Positions 37,527 to 46,772 of a stretch of 48,939 nucleotides of DNA are shown here, piece after piece. How positions within the stretch are numbered: the first letter of the stretch is position 1; the number at the start of each line of letters is the position of its first letter. The DNA comes from Nocardiopsis suaedae. GTDB lineage: Bacteria; Actinomycetota; Actinomycetes; Streptosporangiales; Streptosporangiaceae. The notes under the pieces are model-generated. The model was not told the DNA's origin. It saw nothing but the letters and a program-made list of their open reading frames with translations, and ran no database searches. Location of the stretch: assembly GCF_027706745.1 (NCBI RefSeq), contig NZ_JAQFWP010000053.1:1-48939 (forward strand), written 5' to 3'. The position numbers and the translations under genes were made by a program.

Positions 37527-38177
37527 TCAGGCGGGAGGGGCCGACGGGGGCGTGTCGGCCGCGATCGCCGCGTGCAGCCGCACCATGGGCAGTAGGCCCC
37601 CGGCGTCGACTTCGCGGTGGGCCCCGTCGGGGCGCCACCCGGACCGCTCCACGAAGGTGCGCAGCGGGTCGCCCTGCTCGGCCACCCACAGGTGGACGGT
37701 GCGGAACCCGTCGTCGACCAGGTGGTCCACCGCGGCGTTGAGCAGGCGGCTGCCGTGCCCGGCGCCCGCGTGGGCCGGGTCCACGTGCAGCGCGTACAGC
37801 TCGGCGTCGGTGGCCGGCCACAGGTCGGGGTCCTGCCCCGGCCCGAGGGCGGCGAAGCCGACGGTGATCCTGCGCACCCGGCCGGGCTCCGGCGCACCGC
37901 CCCGGGGCTCCTCGGTGTCGGTGGCGACCAGCAGCCGGTGCCGCGACGTGGGCGGGCTGCCGATCGCGGCGGACCACTGCTCGCGGAACCGGTGCCCGGC
38001 CTCCTCACCGGTCATCTCGGCCAGGACCTCAGCGGGCAGGCGCGGCCCGTAGGCGGCGCGCCAGGCCGCCACCTGGATGCGGACGATGTCGTCGACGTCC
38101 TCGGCACGCGCGGAGCGGACGAAGCGCTGGGAGGAGTCCCCCTGCGCGGAGGAGGACGGGTCGTGCTGGGGGGTCAT
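37527..38177 (-). CDS. GNAT family N-acetyltransferase
   Basis: A 216-residue acetyltransferase. Seen: RSARAEDVDDIVRIQVAAWR, the strand LYALHVDPAHAGAGHGSRLL with the acetyl-CoA loop GAGHGS, HLWVAEQGDP and FVERSGWRPDG, standard for GNAT enzymes. Substrate unknown. GAGGATGAG seven bases upstream supports ATG 38177 over an upstream ATG at 38261. Confidence 0.87.
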   Translation of the reverse strand: MTPQHDPSSSAQGDSSQRFVRSARAEDVDDIVRIQVAAWRAAYGPRLPAEVLAEMTGEEAGHRFREQWSAAIGSPPTSRHRLLVATDTEEPRGGAPEPGRVRRITVGFAALGPGQDPDLWPATDAELYALHVDPAHAGAGHGSRLLNAAVDHLVDDGFRTVHLWVAEQGDPLRTFVERSGWRPDGAHREVDAGGLLPMVRLHAAIAADTPPSAPPA

Positions 38178-38415
38178 GTGCTCATCCTCGCAGTTGTGGG
38201 CCTGAGGAGACGAACGCCGCCCGAGCGGGTGCGGCGCGGGTCCGGTGCGGCTCCGGCGCAATGTCCGGGCGTGCGCGCCCGGTGCCGCCGTGGGCGCCGT
38301 GGGGCGCCAAGACGGCGGCGCCCGCCCCCGGAGAGCGGGTCAGGGGACCCGGAGTTTTCCCGGGACCCGCCCCGGGCGGGTACGACGCGGCTCGCGTGCG
38401 TGGGACGATCGGGTC

Positions 38416-38799
38416 GTGAGCATCATCATCCGCATCCTCGTGAACGCCCTGGCCCTGGCCGCAGCGGCGTATCTGATCACTGGAATCGAGATCGCCCCGG
38501 GGGCGCCCACCGCGGAGCAGATCGTCACCTACACGGTCATCGCGATCATCTTCGGCGTGGTCAACGCCGTGATCAAGCCGATCGTGAAGACCGTCGGGTG
38601 CGCCTTCTACGTGCTGACCCTGGGCCTGGTGGCGCTGATCGTGAACGCGCTGCTGCTCATGCTCACCGCATGGGCGGCGGGCCTGTTCGGGTTCGACTTC
38701 CACATCGACGGCCTGTGGTCGGCGGTGCTGGGCGGCATCGTCATCGCGGTGGTCAGCTGGCTGCTGAGCCTCGTGCTCCCCGACGGCGACGACGACTGA
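38416..38799 (+). CDS. Phage holin family (4-TMS, PF04020-type) membrane protein
   Basis: A 127-residue protein of four membrane segments (residues about 3-25, 36-58, 62-84, 96-120), with FGVVNAVIKPIVK between the second and third, the hallmark of the chromosomal holin-superfamily-IV proteins. These are housekeeping proteins in actinobacteria rather than phage genes; function unknown. Start GTG 38416 has no ribosome site; GACGAT (38404-38409) six bases upstream suggests a leaderless transcript. Confidence 0.82.
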   Translation: MSIIIRILVNALALAAAAYLITGIEIAPGAPTAEQIVTYTVIAIIFGVVNAVIKPIVKTVGCAFYVLTLGLVALIVNALLLMLTAWAAGLFGFDFHIDGLWSAVLGGIVIAVVSWLLSLVLPDGDDD

Positions 38800-38829
38800 G
38801 GCCCGGTTTCGGGCACGTACCGGATCGCA

Positions 38830-38859
38830 CCTGGGGGAGGCCGTTCGGCCTCCCCCAGG
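38830..38859. terminator. Bidirectional hairpin terminator
   Basis: CCTGGGGGAGGCC (38830-38842), loop GTTC, GGCCTCCCCCAGG (38847-38859): a perfect 13-bp stem between two convergent genes ending at 38799 and 38918. Confidence 0.85.
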
Positions 38860-38917
38860 GCGTTTCCGGCGGGTCGGGCGCCTGCGCCCCGGCCTCCGCC
38901 TCCCCGGGTGCGCGAGC

Positions 38918-39280
38918 TCAGTGCGCGGCCCACACCAGCGCCAGGGCGACTAGCGCCGGGACCGTCTGGACGAACACGATCCGGCGGTTCGCCGTGGCGG
39001 CGCCGTACAGCCCGGCCACCGCCACGCACACCAGGAAGAAGACCGAGGCCTGGAAGCCGACGGGGTCCGGCGCGACCGCGCCCCACACGAGTCCGGCGGC
39101 GAGGAAGCCGTTGTACAGCCCCTGGTTGCCCGCCATCACCCGGGTCGCGTCCGCGAGCTCCGGTGTCGTGCCGAAGACGGCGCGCACCCTCGGGGCGGTC
39201 CACAGGAACATCTCCATGACCAGGATGAGGACGTGGAGCGCCGCGATGAGCAGCACGGCGGTCATTGCGGCGATCGACAT
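38918..39280 (-). CDS. DUF1304 family membrane protein
   Basis: A 120-residue four-helix membrane protein. Family features: LHVLILVMEMFLWT at the N-terminus, VFGTTPE, NQGLYNGFLAAGLVWG in the second helix, then FFLVCVAVAGLYGAAT and a final helix. Function unknown; related proteins are annotated as DUF1304. It is followed (toward lower coordinates) by the shared terminator at 38830-38859. Confidence 0.85.
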   Translation of the reverse strand: MSIAAMTAVLLIAALHVLILVMEMFLWTAPRVRAVFGTTPELADATRVMAGNQGLYNGFLAAGLVWGAVAPDPVGFQASVFFLVCVAVAGLYGAATANRRIVFVQTVPALVALALVWAAH

Positions 39281-39356
39281 GGGGCAACAGTAGCGGGAGG
39301 GGACTACCGCCCTGCGGGCGCCGCACCGGGCCCGGCCCTTCCGGGTCCGGGGGCGG

Positions 39357-40715
39357 TCAGCGCAGGAGAGTGATGCACAGGGAGGCCGCCACGATGGCGA
39401 AGAGCATCACCACGCCGCTGTACCCGAGCACCTTGCCCGCCCGCAGCCGGGTCAGGGCCAGCAGCGGCAGCGCCCAGAACGGCTGGATGCCGTTGGTGAG
39501 CTGGTCGCCCATGGCCACCGCCATCACCCCCACGCCCGGGTCGAGGCCGAGGGACTCGGTCGTGCTGACCACGATCGGCCCCTGCACCGCCCACTGGCCG
39601 CCGCCCGAGGGCACCGCCAGGTTCACCAGGCACGCGCTGATCAGCGCCCAGAAGGGGTAGGTGAACGGGGTGGAGAACGACACGAACCAGGTCGCGATCT
39701 GCTCCAGCAGCCCCGAGTGCTCCATGATGCCCATGATCCCCGCGTAGAAGGGGAACTGGACGATCACCGACGAGGCGTTCTTGGCGCCCTCGGCGGCGGC
39801 CGCGGCGTACCCGGCGAGGGTGCCGTGCAGGCCGAGCCCCGCGATGAGGAACGTGAAGTTGAGCAGGTTCAGGTCCAGGCCGACGATGCCGCCGCGGACG
39901 AGCCCGGGGACGATGGAGACCAGCCCGGCCGCGACGATGATGAGCACCGGGACGCGGCTGTGCATGAGCCGCTGGGCCGGTGTGAGGGTGCGGCGCTGCT
40001 CCTTGGTGGCCACGGCGCCGCCGTCCCCGCCCGGCCCGCTCTCCCCTTCGGGGGCGTCCTCGATCTCCTCGGCGTCCTCCGGCCGGGGGTGCATGCTCAT
40101 CAGCAGCAGCGGGGCGCCGATCAGCATGACCGCCAGGAATACCAGGTTGAAGGGCTGGAACAGGGTCTCACTGAGGGGGAGCACGCCGATCTGCTCTTCG
40201 AGGAAGTGGCCCTCGGTGTTCACCAGCAGCGGGGAGGAGCCCGACAGCCCGCTGTGCCACACCATCAGGCCGGTGTAGCCGGAGGCGGCCAGCAGCGGGA
40301 AGTGCGCCTTGATGCCGCGCTCGCGGCAGGAGCGGGCGACCTCCACGGCGAGCATCGCCCCGGCGATCAGGCCGAGCCCCCAGTGCAGCATGCCGAGCAG
40401 CGCCGCGCCCACGGCGGTCAGGGCGCACGCCGACAGCGGGCCGCGGGGCAGCGCGGCGACCCGGCGGATGGCCCGCCGCGCCGGGGGAGAGGACGCCAGC
40501 GCGTAGCCGGTGACGAGGACGAGCGCCATCTGCATGGCGAACTCCAGCAGGCCCCAGAACCCCGCGTACCAGTCGTCGACCAGTTGCAGAGGCCCGTGGT
40601 CGGTCAGCCCGAGGGCCAGGAGGTAGACCAGCACCGACAGCCCGACGGCGAACACGAAGGCGTCGGGGATCCAGCGCGTGCTGAACGCCGCGAGGGCGTT
40701 GCCGAACCTGCGCAT
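39357..40715 (-). CDS. Short-chain fatty acid transporter (AtoE/TIGR00366-type)
   Basis: A 452-residue polytopic membrane protein resembling AtoE short-chain fatty acid permeases. Seen: IPDAFVFAVGLSVLVYLLAL at the N-terminus, FWGLLEFAMQMALVLVTGY, HWGLGLIAGAMLAVEVAR, SGYTGLMVWHSGLSGS, FPFYAGIMGIMEHSGL and PSGGGQWAVQGPIV near the C-terminus. A charged cytosolic loop of about 45 residues lies mid-protein. It could import acetoacetate or butyrate. Not in an operon here. Confidence 0.87.
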   Translation of the reverse strand: MRRFGNALAAFSTRWIPDAFVFAVGLSVLVYLLALGLTDHGPLQLVDDWYAGFWGLLEFAMQMALVLVTGYALASSPPARRAIRRVAALPRGPLSACALTAVGAALLGMLHWGLGLIAGAMLAVEVARSCRERGIKAHFPLLAASGYTGLMVWHSGLSGSSPLLVNTEGHFLEEQIGVLPLSETLFQPFNLVFLAVMLIGAPLLLMSMHPRPEDAEEIEDAPEGESGPGGDGGAVATKEQRRTLTPAQRLMHSRVPVLIIVAAGLVSIVPGLVRGGIVGLDLNLLNFTFLIAGLGLHGTLAGYAAAAAEGAKNASSVIVQFPFYAGIMGIMEHSGLLEQIATWFVSFSTPFTYPFWALISACLVNLAVPSGGGQWAVQGPIVVSTTESLGLDPGVGVMAVAMGDQLTNGIQPFWALPLLALTRLRAGKVLGYSGVVMLFAIVAASLCITLLR

Positions 40716-41067
40716 AGGGGGATGTCCCGTCTGTCCGAGAGGAGGGCGGATCGCCCGGTGACAGCCGGAAAGTGTGTTGTGTGCGTCACGTCCGGGTCAA
40801 GGTGGTGGGCCCACACACTCGTCCCGTGTCGGATGGGTCCTCGGTGAGGAAGCTGGTGTCCCGTCCCCCGGAGGGGCCGAATCGCCTTACGCCGAAAGCG
40901 GCGCGAGGTGGACGGGCCGGGACCGCTTCCGGGTATCGGGTGTGTCACTCACCGACCCTCCCGCGTCGGATGCGTTCGGGGTCCGCAATGGGGTTCCGGG
41001 TCCGGAAAATCCACTTCGTGGGCCTGGCGTGGCCTCACGACCGGCGCGATCGCGGTACGTTTTGCAC
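40716..41067. other. Intergenic region between the fatty acid transporter and dapA
   Basis: 352 bp between divergent genes. It contains the probable dapA promoter (TACGTT at 41056-41061). The remainder has no recognisable feature. Confidence 0.5.
41056..41061 (+). promoter_or_regulatory. Probable -10 box for leaderless dapA
   Basis: TACGTT ends six bases before the ATG at 41068, with no ribosome site between. CTCACG (41034-41039), 16 bases upstream, is a weak -35 candidate. Confidence 0.5.
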
Positions 41068-42045
41068 ATGGCAGCCAGCACTCCGCCGAACGCGCCCTTC
41101 GGCCAGATGTTGACCGCGATGGTCACCCCGATGCAGGAGAACGGGGACGTCGACTACGACGGCGCCGCCCGCCTCGCCACCTACCTGGTGGACGAGCAGC
41201 GCAACGACGGCCTGATCGTCAGCGGTACCACCGGTGAGTCTCCCACCACCAACGATGAGGAGAAAGACCGGCTGCTGCGCGTCGTCCTCGACGCCGTCGG
41301 GGACCGCGCCACCATCGTCGCCGGGGTCGGCACCAACGACACCCGGCACAGCACCGAACTCGCCCGCGCCGCCGAGCGCGCAGGCGCGCACGGTGTGCTG
41401 ACGGTCACGCCGTACTACAACAAGCCCCCGCAGGAGGGGCTGCTCCGGCACTTCACCACGATCGCCGACGCGACCGAGCTCCCGATGATGCTCTACGACA
41501 TCCCGGGACGCACCGGCACGCCCATCGCCTCCGAGACCCTGGTCCGGCTGGCCGAGCACCCGCGCATCGTCGCCAACAAGGACGCCAAGGACGACATCGG
41601 CGCCTCCTCGTGGGTGATGGAGCGCACCGGGCTGGCCTACTACTGCGGCTCCGACATGCTCAACCTGCCGCTGCTGTCGGTGGGCGCCTCCGGGTTCGTC
41701 AGCGTCGTCGGCCACATCGTGGGTGCCGACCTGCACGACATGATCGACGCCTACGAGAGCGGCGACGTGGCCCGTGCGCTGGCCATCCACCGGCGCCTCA
41801 CGCCCGTCTACACCGGCATCTTCCGCACCCAGGGGGTCATCACGACCAAGGCGGTGCTGAACATGTTCGGCCTGCCGGGCGGCCCCGTTCGCACCCCCCT
41901 CGCCGACGCCTCGCCCGAGCTGCAGGCGCTGCTGCGCGAGGACCTGGCCGCGGCCGGGGTCAAGGGGCCGATCGGGCTGGCCCCGCACCAGGCGGTCCCC
42001 GCCAGCGCCGTGGGCGTCGAACGGTTGACGGAAGGATCCGCATGA
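41068..42045 (+). CDS. dapA: 4-hydroxy-tetrahydrodipicolinate synthase
   Basis: A 325-residue class I aldolase condensing pyruvate with aspartate semialdehyde, the first step to diaminopimelate and lysine. Seen: SGTTGESPTT, TPYYNKPPQEG with Tyr 116/117, LYDIPGRTG and the Schiff-base Lys about 171 in VANKDAKDD. ATG at 41068 gives the usual N-terminus. The stop overlaps the RNase J gene by ATGA, the common actinobacterial dapA-rnj arrangement. Confidence 0.95.
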   Translation: MAASTPPNAPFGQMLTAMVTPMQENGDVDYDGAARLATYLVDEQRNDGLIVSGTTGESPTTNDEEKDRLLRVVLDAVGDRATIVAGVGTNDTRHSTELARAAERAGAHGVLTVTPYYNKPPQEGLLRHFTTIADATELPMMLYDIPGRTGTPIASETLVRLAEHPRIVANKDAKDDIGASSWVMERTGLAYYCGSDMLNLPLLSVGASGFVSVVGHIVGADLHDMIDAYESGDVARALAIHRRLTPVYTGIFRTQGVITTKAVLNMFGLPGGPVRTPLADASPELQALLREDLAAAGVKGPIGLAPHQAVPASAVGVERLTEGSA

Positions 42046-43727
42046 GCCACCCGCACCCTGAACTGGGGCCGCCGCCGCCCCTCGCCGAGGACGCGCTGAG
42101 GGTCGTGGCCCTCGGCGGCCTCGGCGAGATCGGCCGCAACATGACGGTCTTCGAGTACCGAGGACGGCTGCTGATCGTCGACTGCGGCGTGCTCTTCCCC
42201 GAGGAGGAGCAGCCCGGAGTCGACCTGATCCTGCCCGACTTCGAGTACATCCGGGACCGGCTGGACGACGTCGAGGCCCTCGTGCTCACGCACGGCCACG
42301 AGGACCACATCGGCGCGGTCCCGTTCCTGCTGCGCGAGCGCCCCGACATCCCGCTGGTCGGGTCCCGCCTCACGCTGTCGCTGATCACCGCGAAGCTCGG
42401 CGAGCACCGGATCAAGCCGGAGACGGTGCAGGTGGCCGAGGGGGAGCGCCGCCCGTTCGGCCCCTTCGACCTGGAGTTCTTCTCGGTCAACCACTCCATC
42501 CCGGACGCGCTGGCGGTGGGCGTGCGCACCCCGGCGGGCAGCCTGCTGCACACCGGCGACTTCAAGATGGACCAGCTCCCGCTGGACGGCCGCCTCACCG
42601 ACCTGGCCGGGTTCGCCCGGTTCGGCGCCGAGGGCGTGGACCTGCTGCTGTCCGACTCCACCAACGCCGAGGTGCCCGGCTTCGTCACCAGCGAGAGCGA
42701 CATCGCCCCGGTCATCGACAAGGTCTTCGACCAGGCCGACCAGCGCATCATCGTCGCCTGCTTCGCCTCCCACATCCACCGGGTGCAGCAGGTGCTGGAC
42801 GCCGCCAAGGCGCACGGGCGCAAGGTCGCCTTCGTCGGGCGGTCCATGGTCCGCAACATGAACATCGCCCGGGACCTGGGCTACCTGCACGTCCCCGGGG
42901 ACCTGCTGGTCGACGTCAAGCAGCTCGACGACCTGCGCCCGGAGGAGGCGGTGCTGATCTCCACCGGCTCGCAGGGCGAGCCCATGTCGGCGCTGACCCG
43001 GATGGCCAACCGGGACCACCAGATCCGCATCGAGGAGGGCGACACGGTGCTGCTCGCCTCCTCCCTCATCCCCGGCAACGAGAACTCGGTCAACCGGGTG
43101 ATCAACGGCCTGACCCGGTGGGGTGCCAAGGTCGTGCACAAGGGCAACGCGCTGGTGCACGTCTCCGGGCACGCCCCGGCGGGTGAGCTGATGTACGTCC
43201 TCAACATGGTCAAGCCGCGCAACCTGCTGCCCGTGCACGGGGAGTGGCGGCACATGCGGGCGCACGCCGACATCGCCAAGCGCACCGGGATGGACGACAA
43301 GAGCATCGTCATCGCCGAGGACGGCGTGGCGGTGGACCTGCACAAGGGCCGCGTGCGCGTCGCGGGCAAGGTGCAGGCCGGGTACGTCTACGTCGACGGC
43401 ACCTCGGTCGGCGACGTCACCGAGACCGCCCTCAAGGACCGCCGGATCCTCGGCGAGGAGGGCTTCATCTCGGTGGTGGTCGCGGTCGACTCCACCAGCG
43501 GCAAGATCCTCGGCGAGCCGGAGATCCACACCCGCGGGTCCGGCATCGACGTCGAGGCCTACGACGCGGTGCTGCCCAAGATCCAGGACGCCCTGGACCG
43601 GGCCGCGGGGGACGGCATCACCGACCCGCACCAGCTCCGCCAGCTCGTGCGCCGGTGCATCGGGCGCTGGGTCAGCGACACCTACCGCCGCCGACCGATG
43701 ATCGTCCCGGTGATCGTGGAGGTGTGA
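42042..43727 (+). CDS. rnj: Ribonuclease J
   Basis: A 561-residue metallo-beta-lactamase/beta-CASP RNase with endo- and 5'-exonuclease activity in RNA decay and rRNA processing. Seen: LGGLGEIGRNM, metal site LTHGHEDHIGA near residue 80, HTGDFKMD, SDSTNAE, FASHIHRVQQ, STGSQGEPMSAL and HVSGHA, then the C-terminal domain to VPVIVEV. Length normal. Translationally coupled to dapA. Confidence 0.95.
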   Translation: MSHPHPELGPPPPLAEDALRVVALGGLGEIGRNMTVFEYRGRLLIVDCGVLFPEEEQPGVDLILPDFEYIRDRLDDVEALVLTHGHEDHIGAVPFLLRERPDIPLVGSRLTLSLITAKLGEHRIKPETVQVAEGERRPFGPFDLEFFSVNHSIPDALAVGVRTPAGSLLHTGDFKMDQLPLDGRLTDLAGFARFGAEGVDLLLSDSTNAEVPGFVTSESDIAPVIDKVFDQADQRIIVACFASHIHRVQQVLDAAKAHGRKVAFVGRSMVRNMNIARDLGYLHVPGDLLVDVKQLDDLRPEEAVLISTGSQGEPMSALTRMANRDHQIRIEEGDTVLLASSLIPGNENSVNRVINGLTRWGAKVVHKGNALVHVSGHAPAGELMYVLNMVKPRNLLPVHGEWRHMRAHADIAKRTGMDDKSIVIAEDGVAVDLHKGRVRVAGKVQAGYVYVDGTSVGDVTETALKDRRILGEEGFISVVVAVDSTSGKILGEPEIHTRGSGIDVEAYDAVLPKIQDALDRAAGDGITDPHQLRQLVRRCIGRWVSDTYRRRPMIVPVIVEV

Positions 43728-43873
43728 GCAGAGGGCGCCGGGCGGACACCGCCGCGAGCGCCCCCCCGCGCCCACTCGTGCCGTGCCCCCGCGCGGCCTG
43801 CCCACCGGCGCCCTGAGGGGCCTTGAAGGGCCCTGAGCGGGTCCCAGGAGGCGCGGCGGCGGAGGACGGCGAC

Positions 43874-43926
43874 AAGGAACACCGCGACACGCCCGGCTTC
43901 GGGCGCGATGTGCCGCGGTGTTCCTT
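43874..43926. terminator. Nested palindrome between rnj and ftsK, terminator and/or ftsK control site
   Basis: AAGGAACACCGCG (43874-43886) and CGCGGTGTTCCTT (43914-43926) are perfect 13-bp arms. Inside, GCCCG (43891-43895) and CGGGC (43900-43904) form a second stem. The outer right arm ends three bases before the putative ftsK -10 TAAGCT (43929-43934). It may terminate rnj transcription, bind a regulator of ftsK, or both. Confidence 0.6.
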
Positions 43927-43941
43927 AGTAAGCTGCGCATC

Positions 43942-46500
43942 ATGGCCACCCGTGCGCCCAAATCCTCCCGGCGAGACGGCGGTGGCGCGTCCCGGAGCGG
44001 CGGCTCCGGCGGGAGCGCGAAGCGGAAGGCGCCCGCCCGCGGCGGGTCGCCGTCCTCCGGCTCCAGGAAGCGCGCCCCCGCCAAGAAGAGCGCGGCCTCC
44101 CAGCAGGGGCCGGTCGCGATGGCGTTCCTCGGCCTCGCGCGGCTGCTCCTGCTGCTGTGGAAGGGCCTCGCGCACACCGTGGGCGGGGTGGCCCGCGCCG
44201 TCGGGCGCAGCGCCCGCGACCTCGACCCCGACCTGCGCCGCGACGGCCTGGGCATGGTCCTGCTCGCCGCCGGGCTGCTCATCGCCGCCGCCGTGTGGTG
44301 GGACACCCAGGGGCCCCTGCCCGAGGTCACCCGCACCGTCGTCGTCGGCGCGTTCGGCACCTTCTCACCGGTCCTGCCGCTGCTGTTCCTGCCGTTCGCC
44401 TGGCGGCTCATGCGCACCCCCGGCGACGGCGACACCGACGTCGGCCGACTGGTCATCGGCAGCGCCGCCCTCCTGGCGGGCCTGCTCGGCCTGATCCACA
44501 TCGGCCAGGGCATCCCCTGGCCCTCCGAGGGCATGGAGGAGGTGCAGCGCGCGGGCGGCCTCATCGGCTTCGCCGCGTCCGGCCCGCTCAGCGCCCTGAT
44601 CACCCCGTGGGTGACCGGGGTCCTGCTGTGCATGCTGATGGTCTTCGGGCTGCTGGTCGTCACCGCCACGCCCGTGCACCGCATCCCCGAGCGCCTCCAG
44701 CGGCTGTTCGGCGGGCTGATGGCGCCCGACGACGGCCCGAGCGCGGGCCTGGGCATCCTCGGCGAAGGGGAGGGCGGCGACAAGGGCGACGGCACCGAGC
44801 AGCGCCCCAAGCGCAAGCGCAAGCCGCGTGCCAAGGCCGCCGGGGAGGGCGGCGGCAAGGACGCCGACGAGGACCCGCTGGGCGGCGAGAACGAACGCCC
44901 CTACGACACGCCCGTGGTGGAGACGGCGGAGGCCGCTGCCGCCGCCCCCGGCGCCAAGCCCGCCGCGCCGCCCGAGCCGACGCCCGCGCCCGCCACCACC
45001 GAGCAGCTGTCCATCCCGTCCCGCGTCATCGACGGCGACTACGAGCTGCCGCCGCCCCAGTACCTCAAGCCCGGGACCCCTCCCAAGCCCCGCACCAAGG
45101 CCAACGACGAGGTCGTCGCGGCGCTGTCCGGGGTGCTGGACCAGTTCAACATCTCCGCCGAGGTCACCGGCTTCACCCGGGGCCCCACCGTCACCCGCTA
45201 CGAGATCGAGCTGGGCCCGGCGGTGAAGGTGGAGAAGGTCACCGCGCTCACCAAGAACATCTCGCTGGCGGTCAAGAGCGCCGAGGTGCGCATCCAGTCG
45301 CCGATCCCCGGCAAGTCCGCCATCGGTGTGGAGATCCCCAACACCGACAAGGACATCGTCAGCCTCGGCGACGTCATGCGCTCGGCGGCCGCCACCTCCG
45401 ACGACCACCCCATGCTCGTGGGGCTGGGCAAGGACATCGAGGGCACCAACGTGGTGGCCAACCTGGCCAAGATGCCGCACGTGCTGGTCGCCGGCGCCAC
45501 CGGGGCGGGCAAGTCGACCTGCATCAACGGCGTCATCACCTCGATCATGACCCGGGCCACCCCGGACGAGGTGCGGCTCATCCTCGTCGACCCCAAGCGG
45601 GTCGAGCTGACGATGTACGAGGGCATCCCGCACCTGATCACGCCGATCATCACCAGCCCGAAGAAGGCCGCCGACGCGCTGCAGTGGGTCGTGGGCGAGA
45701 TGGACCGGCGCTACGACGACCTGGCCGCCTCCGGGTTCCGGCACGTCGACGACTTCAACGCCGCCGTGCGCAAGGGGCAGCTCACCGCGCCGCCCGGCAG
45801 CGAGCGCGAGTACGAGCCCTACCCGTACCTGCTGGTGATCGTCGACGAGCTGGCGGACCTGATGATGGTGGCGCCGCGCGACGTGGAGGACGCGGTCGTG
45901 CGCATCACCCAGCTCGCCCGCGCCGCCGGGATCCACCTGGTGCTGGCCACCCAGCGGCCCAGCGTCGACGTCGTGACGGGGCTGATCAAGGCCAACGTGC
46001 CGTCCCGGCTGGCGTTCGCGACCTCCAGCCTCTCCGACTCGCGGGTCATCCTGGACCAGCCCGGCGCGGAGAAGCTGGTCGGTAAGGGCGACGCGCTGTT
46101 CCTGCCGATGGGGGCGGGCAAGCCCATCCGGCTGCAGAACGCCTGGGTCACCGAGAAGGAGATCCGGCAGATCGTCGACCATTGCAAGAAGCAGGCCGAG
46201 CCCAGCTACCGCGAGGACGTGGGGACGGCCGAGGCCAAGAAGAAGGAGATCGACGAGGAGGTCGGCGAGGACCTGGAGGTGCTGGTGCAGGCGATCGAGC
46301 TGGTGGTGACCACCCAGTTCGGGTCGACCTCGATGCTGCAGCGCAAGCTCCGGGTGGGCTTCGCCAAGGCCGGGCGGCTGATGGACCTGATGGAGAGCCG
46401 CGGGGTGGTGGGGCCCAGCGAGGGCTCCAAGGCCCGGGACGTGCTGCTGAAGCCGGACGACCTGCCGGGGGCGCTCGCGGAGCTGCGCGGCGAGGGGTGA
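43942..46500 (+). CDS. ftsK: DNA translocase FtsK
   Basis: An 852-residue septal DNA pump that clears and segregates chromosomes at division. Order: basic N-tail (residues 1-55), five or so membrane helices to about residue 250, an acidic/Pro-Ala linker, the alpha/beta motor with Walker A GATGAGKS (518-525, Lys 524) and Walker B-type LLVIVDELADLMM, then the C-terminal winged-helix gamma domain from about residue 780. ATG 43942 is preferred to 43918: TAAGCT lies seven bases upstream, suggesting a leaderless message. Confidence 0.93.
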   Translation: MATRAPKSSRRDGGGASRSGGSGGSAKRKAPARGGSPSSGSRKRAPAKKSAASQQGPVAMAFLGLARLLLLLWKGLAHTVGGVARAVGRSARDLDPDLRRDGLGMVLLAAGLLIAAAVWWDTQGPLPEVTRTVVVGAFGTFSPVLPLLFLPFAWRLMRTPGDGDTDVGRLVIGSAALLAGLLGLIHIGQGIPWPSEGMEEVQRAGGLIGFAASGPLSALITPWVTGVLLCMLMVFGLLVVTATPVHRIPERLQRLFGGLMAPDDGPSAGLGILGEGEGGDKGDGTEQRPKRKRKPRAKAAGEGGGKDADEDPLGGENERPYDTPVVETAEAAAAAPGAKPAAPPEPTPAPATTEQLSIPSRVIDGDYELPPPQYLKPGTPPKPRTKANDEVVAALSGVLDQFNISAEVTGFTRGPTVTRYEIELGPAVKVEKVTALTKNISLAVKSAEVRIQSPIPGKSAIGVEIPNTDKDIVSLGDVMRSAAATSDDHPMLVGLGKDIEGTNVVANLAKMPHVLVAGATGAGKSTCINGVITSIMTRATPDEVRLILVDPKRVELTMYEGIPHLITPIITSPKKAADALQWVVGEMDRRYDDLAASGFRHVDDFNAAVRKGQLTAPPGSEREYEPYPYLLVIVDELADLMMVAPRDVEDAVVRITQLARAAGIHLVLATQRPSVDVVTGLIKANVPSRLAFATSSLSDSRVILDQPGAEKLVGKGDALFLPMGAGKPIRLQNAWVTEKEIRQIVDHCKKQAEPSYREDVGTAEAKKKEIDEEVGEDLEVLVQAIELVVTTQFGSTSMLQRKLRVGFAKAGRLMDLMESRGVVGPSEGSKARDVLLKPDDLPGALAELRGEG

Positions 46501-46772
46501 GCGCCGCGGCCGACGGCGGCGCCGGCGCCCCGCCGGGCGGCCGGGTCCCGCCCCCGCGGGACGGCCGGAGCGCCGGGGCGGGCGCCCTCCCCGTGCCCGC
46601 GGTGCGTACCGCGTCCCGGCGCGCCCCACCTCGTCCGGCCCGTGCCGATCCGCCCCTCGCGGGGCCGTTGACTCACTTTTAACCCGTTCTTCGAGTGTGT
46701 CAGTGGCCTTGCGGCCAGGAATGACTGCACAGTGGAATGGGATGATCACGCGGAGCAGGCGGAGGCGGCGAC

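Noticed and set aside
38416-38799. Prophage holin
   Set aside because: No phage genes are near. This holin-superfamily-IV type is a normal chromosomal gene in actinobacteria.
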